A stretch of 64,000 nucleotides of DNA, taken from Aplectana chamaeleonis. Its lineage: Eukaryota; Nematoda; Chromadorea; Rhabditida; Cosmocercidae. Both the position numbers and the translations under genes were made by a program. This document shows positions 61,401 to 64,000 of the stretch, one piece after another (the first letter of the stretch is position 1; each line of letters begins with the position of its first letter). The notes beneath the pieces were generated by a model. That model was not told where the DNA came from. It worked only from the letters and a program-made list of their open reading frames with translations, and did no database searches. The stretch lies in NCBI GenBank assembly GCA_029168955.1, contig JAPDOI010000290.1, positions 124,001 through 188,000 on the forward strand, read 5' to 3'.

Positions 61401-64000
61401 CTACGTAGAGAGAGGAACGCCGGCGAAGCCGGCTCATCGTTCGGCGAAGCCGGACGAATACTACGTAGAGAGAGGAACGCCGGCGAAGCCGGCTCATCGT
61501 TCGGCGAAGCCGAACTAATACTACGTAGAATACTACGTAGAGAGAGGTCGGCAAAGCCGGGCCATCGTTCGGCGAAGCCGAACAAATACTACGTAGAGAG
61601 AGGGAGGTCGGCGAAGCCAGTCCATCGTTCGGCGAAGCCGAACAGATACTATGTAGAAAGAAGAGGGGGTCGGCGAAGCCGAACGAACAGATACTACGTA
61701 GAGAGAGGGGTCGGCAAAGCCGGCCCATCGTTTGGCGAAGCCGAACGAATACTATGTAGAAAGAGGGGGTCGGCGAAGTCAGTCCATCGTTCGGCGAAGC
61801 CGAACGAATACTACGTAGAGAGAGGGGTCGGCGAAGCCGGTCATCGTTCGGCGAAGCCGGACAGATACTACGTAGAGAGAGGAAGGTCGGCGAAGCCGGC
61901 TCATCGTTCGGCGAAGCCGAACAGAATACTACGTAGAGAGTCGGCGAAGCCGGCTCATCGTTCGGCGAAGCCGAACAGATACTACGTAAGAAAGGGGGTC
62001 GGCGAAGCCGTCCATCGTTCGGCGAAGCCGAACGATACTACGTAGAGAGAAGCGGGTCGGCAAAGCCGGCCCATCGTTCGGCGAAGCCGAACGAATACTA
62101 CGTAGAAGAGGGGTCGGCGAAGCCGGCTCATCGTTCGGCGAAGCCGAACGAATACTACGTAGAGAGAGGGGTCGGCGAAGCCGGCCCATCGTTCGGCGGA
62201 GCCGAACGAATACTAGATGGGGAGGAGGCCGGCGAGCCTGCTCATCGTTCGGCGGAGCCGAACGAATACTACGTAGAGAGAGGGGTCGGCGAAGCCGGCC
62301 CATCGTTTGGCGAAGCCGAACGAATACTATGTAGAAAGAGGGGGGCCGGCGATGCCGGCCCATCGTTCGGCGAAGCCGAACGAATACTACGCTCATGGGG
62401 GTCGGCGAAGCCAGTCCATCGTTCGGCGAAGCCGAACGAATACTATGTAGAAGAGGGGTCGGCGAAGCCGAACGAATACTATGTAGAAAGAGGGGGGTCG
62501 GCGAAGCCGGCCCATCGTTCGGCGAAGCCGAACGAATACTAGGCAGAGGGAGGAAGGCCGGCGAAGCCAGCCCAACGTTCGGCGAAGCCGAACGAATACT
62601 ATGTAGAGAGAGGGGGTCGGCGAAGCCGGCCCATCGTTCGGCGAAGCCGAAAGAATACTACGTAGAGAGTGGGGTCGGCGAAGCCGGCCCATCTTTCGGC
62701 GGAGCCGAACGAATACTATGTAAAGAGAGGGGATCGGCGAAGCCGGCCCATCGTTCAACGGAGCCGGACGAATACTATGTAGAAAGAGTGGGGTCGGCGA
62801 AGCCGGCCCATCGTTCGGCTAAGCCGAACGAATACTACGTAGAGAGAGGGGTCGGCAAAGCCGGCCCATCGTTCGGCGTAGCCGAACGGATACTACGTAG
62901 AGTGCTAAGCGGAGGGGTCGGCGAAGCCGCTTGCATCGTTCGGCGAAGCCGAACGAATACTACGTAGAGAGAGGTCAGCGAAGCCGGCCCATTGTTCGGC
63001 GAAGCCGAACTAATACTACGTAAAGAGAAGAGGGGTCGGCGAAGCCGGCCCATCGTTCGGCGGAGCCGAACCGAATACTACGTAGAGAGAGATGAGGGTC
63101 GGCAAAGCTGGCTCATCGTTCGGCGGAGCCGAACGAATACTACGTAGAGAGAGGGAGGTGGCCGGCAAAGGGGTCCATCGTTCGGCAAAGCCGAACGAAT
63201 ACTACGCAGAGAGAGAGGGTCGGCAAAGCCGGCCCATCGTTCGGCAGAGCCGAACGAATACTACGTAGAGTGCTAGAGCGAGAGGGGGCTCGGCAAAGCC
63301 GGCCCATCGTTTGGCGGAGCCGAACGAATACTACGTAGAGAGGGGGTCGGCGAAGCTGGCCCATCGTTCGGCGAAGCCGAACAGATACCACGTAAGAGAG
63401 GAAGGCCGGCGAAGCCGGCTCCATCGTTCGGCGAAGCCGAACAGATACTATGTAGAGAGAGGTCGGCGGCCAGGCAGATACTACGTAGAGAGAGGGGTCG
63501 GCAAAGCCGGCTCATCGTTCGGCGGAGCCGAACGAATACTATGTAGAGAGAGTGGAGGGGTCGGCGAAGCCGGCTCATCGGCAAAGCCGAACGAATACTA
63601 CGTAGAGAGAGGGTCGGCAAAGCCGGTCATCGTTCGGCGAAGCCGAACGAATACTACGTAGAGAGAGGGGTCGGCGGCCGAAGCTGGCCCATCGTTCGGC
63701 GAAGCCGGACGAATACTACGTAGAGAGAGGAACGCCGGCGAAGCCACTCATCGTTCGGCGAAGCCGAACGAATACTACGTAGAGAGAGGGTCGGCGAAGC
63801 CGGTCCATCAGCCCGGCGAAGCCGAACGAATACTATGTAGAGGGAAGGTCGAAGCGAATCGTTCGGCGAGCCGAACGAATACTACGTAGAGAGAGGGGTC
63901 GGCAAAGCCGGCCCATCGTTTGGCGAAGCCGAACGAATACTATGTAGAGAGAGAGGGTCAGGCCATGAAGCCGGCCCATCGTTCGGCGAAGCCGAACGAA
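35830..64000 (+). repeat. GC-rich ~60 bp satellite array, main block (at least 28 kb)
   Basis: Hundreds of units with consensus order: GTCGGCGAAGCCGGCC, CATC, GTTCGGCGAAGCCGAAC, GAATACTACGTAGA, purine linker. The first two segments are self-complementary with three-base purine loops (GAA, GGA, AAA, AGA); CTACGTAG is an 8-bp palindrome. Many units are exactly 60 bp (53941-54060). Linkers vary: GAGAGAGGGGGGTC, GGGAGGAAGGCC, AAGAGGGGGGGTC and the longer GAGTGCTAAGCGGAGGGTGGCC. CpG density is very high. Unit order is duplicated in blocks (see findings). Open frames with 20-residue periodicity on both strands follow from the unit length. Confidence 0.97.

Noticed and set aside
36000..64000. Long open frames of 100-232 codons across the satellite as protein genes
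   Set aside because: They follow the 60 bp period, occur in several frames on both strands, and show no non-repetitive domain or plausible start.
35830..64000. CRISPR-like array
   Set aside because: Both repeat and linker segments recur; there are no unique spacers and no cas genes, and the context is eukaryotic.

Overview
This is a metazoan, probably invertebrate, nuclear repeat region. I see no intact host gene, rRNA or functional tRNA. The recognisable coding sequence is decayed mobile-element sequence: a non-LTR reverse transcriptase, a Penelope-like GIY-YIG endonuclease and a mariner-type transposase. None of it suggests bacteria: there are no operons or ribosome-binding-site-led gene strings, and the lineage cannot be fixed further from sequence alone.

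Layout. 1-1693 is a GC-rich satellite with a ~60 bp unit, running on the minus strand. 1694-3619 is AT-rich single-copy and degenerate-repeat DNA. The satellite and this AT-rich block together form the left arm of a large inverted repeat. The right arm is 33904 to about 37.5 kb, in opposite orientation and nearly identical, and from 35.83 kb to the window end the same satellite runs on the plus strand for at least 28 kb. About 30.3 kb of DNA lies between the arms.

Between the arms is a dense nest of mobile DNA. There are three elements with the terminal inverted repeat GGGTGGTAGTAA (one with a single mismatch), each flanked by a 3-bp duplication of form CNG (5758-7646, 14958-15815, 32650-33649). 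A 3.8 kb nearly perfect palindrome has Tc1/mariner-like TA-CAGTG ends (7803-11607). A 5'-truncated non-LTR retrotransposon (about 20.6-23.36 kb) is split by a 1.5 kb terminal-inverted-repeat element. A mariner-like element (27376-29626) carries a broken transposase and is split by two tandem TTAA-flanked elements. Two foldback elements share one TTA target (30980-31607). A Penelope-like element with inverted duplicated tails and hammerhead-like motifs sits between (AAT)n tracts (31.65-33.9 kb). Two further inverted pairs of minisatellites surround the retrotransposon (19.0/23.9 kb and 18.5/27.2 kb), so the region is organised as inverted repeats within inverted repeats.

The strongest unexplained signals are these. 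The satellite unit encodes two short hairpins and an 8-bp palindrome, and its loops vary while its stems mostly persist. The GGGTGGTAGTAA family has CNG target duplications, proven in one case by a reconstructable empty site. Two diverged, oppositely oriented copies of an unknown proline/serine-rich coding sequence lie at 14.1 and 29.8 kb. The whole 64 kb has palindromic symmetry at many scales. Long open frames in the satellite arise because the unit is a multiple of three, and are not annotated as genes.
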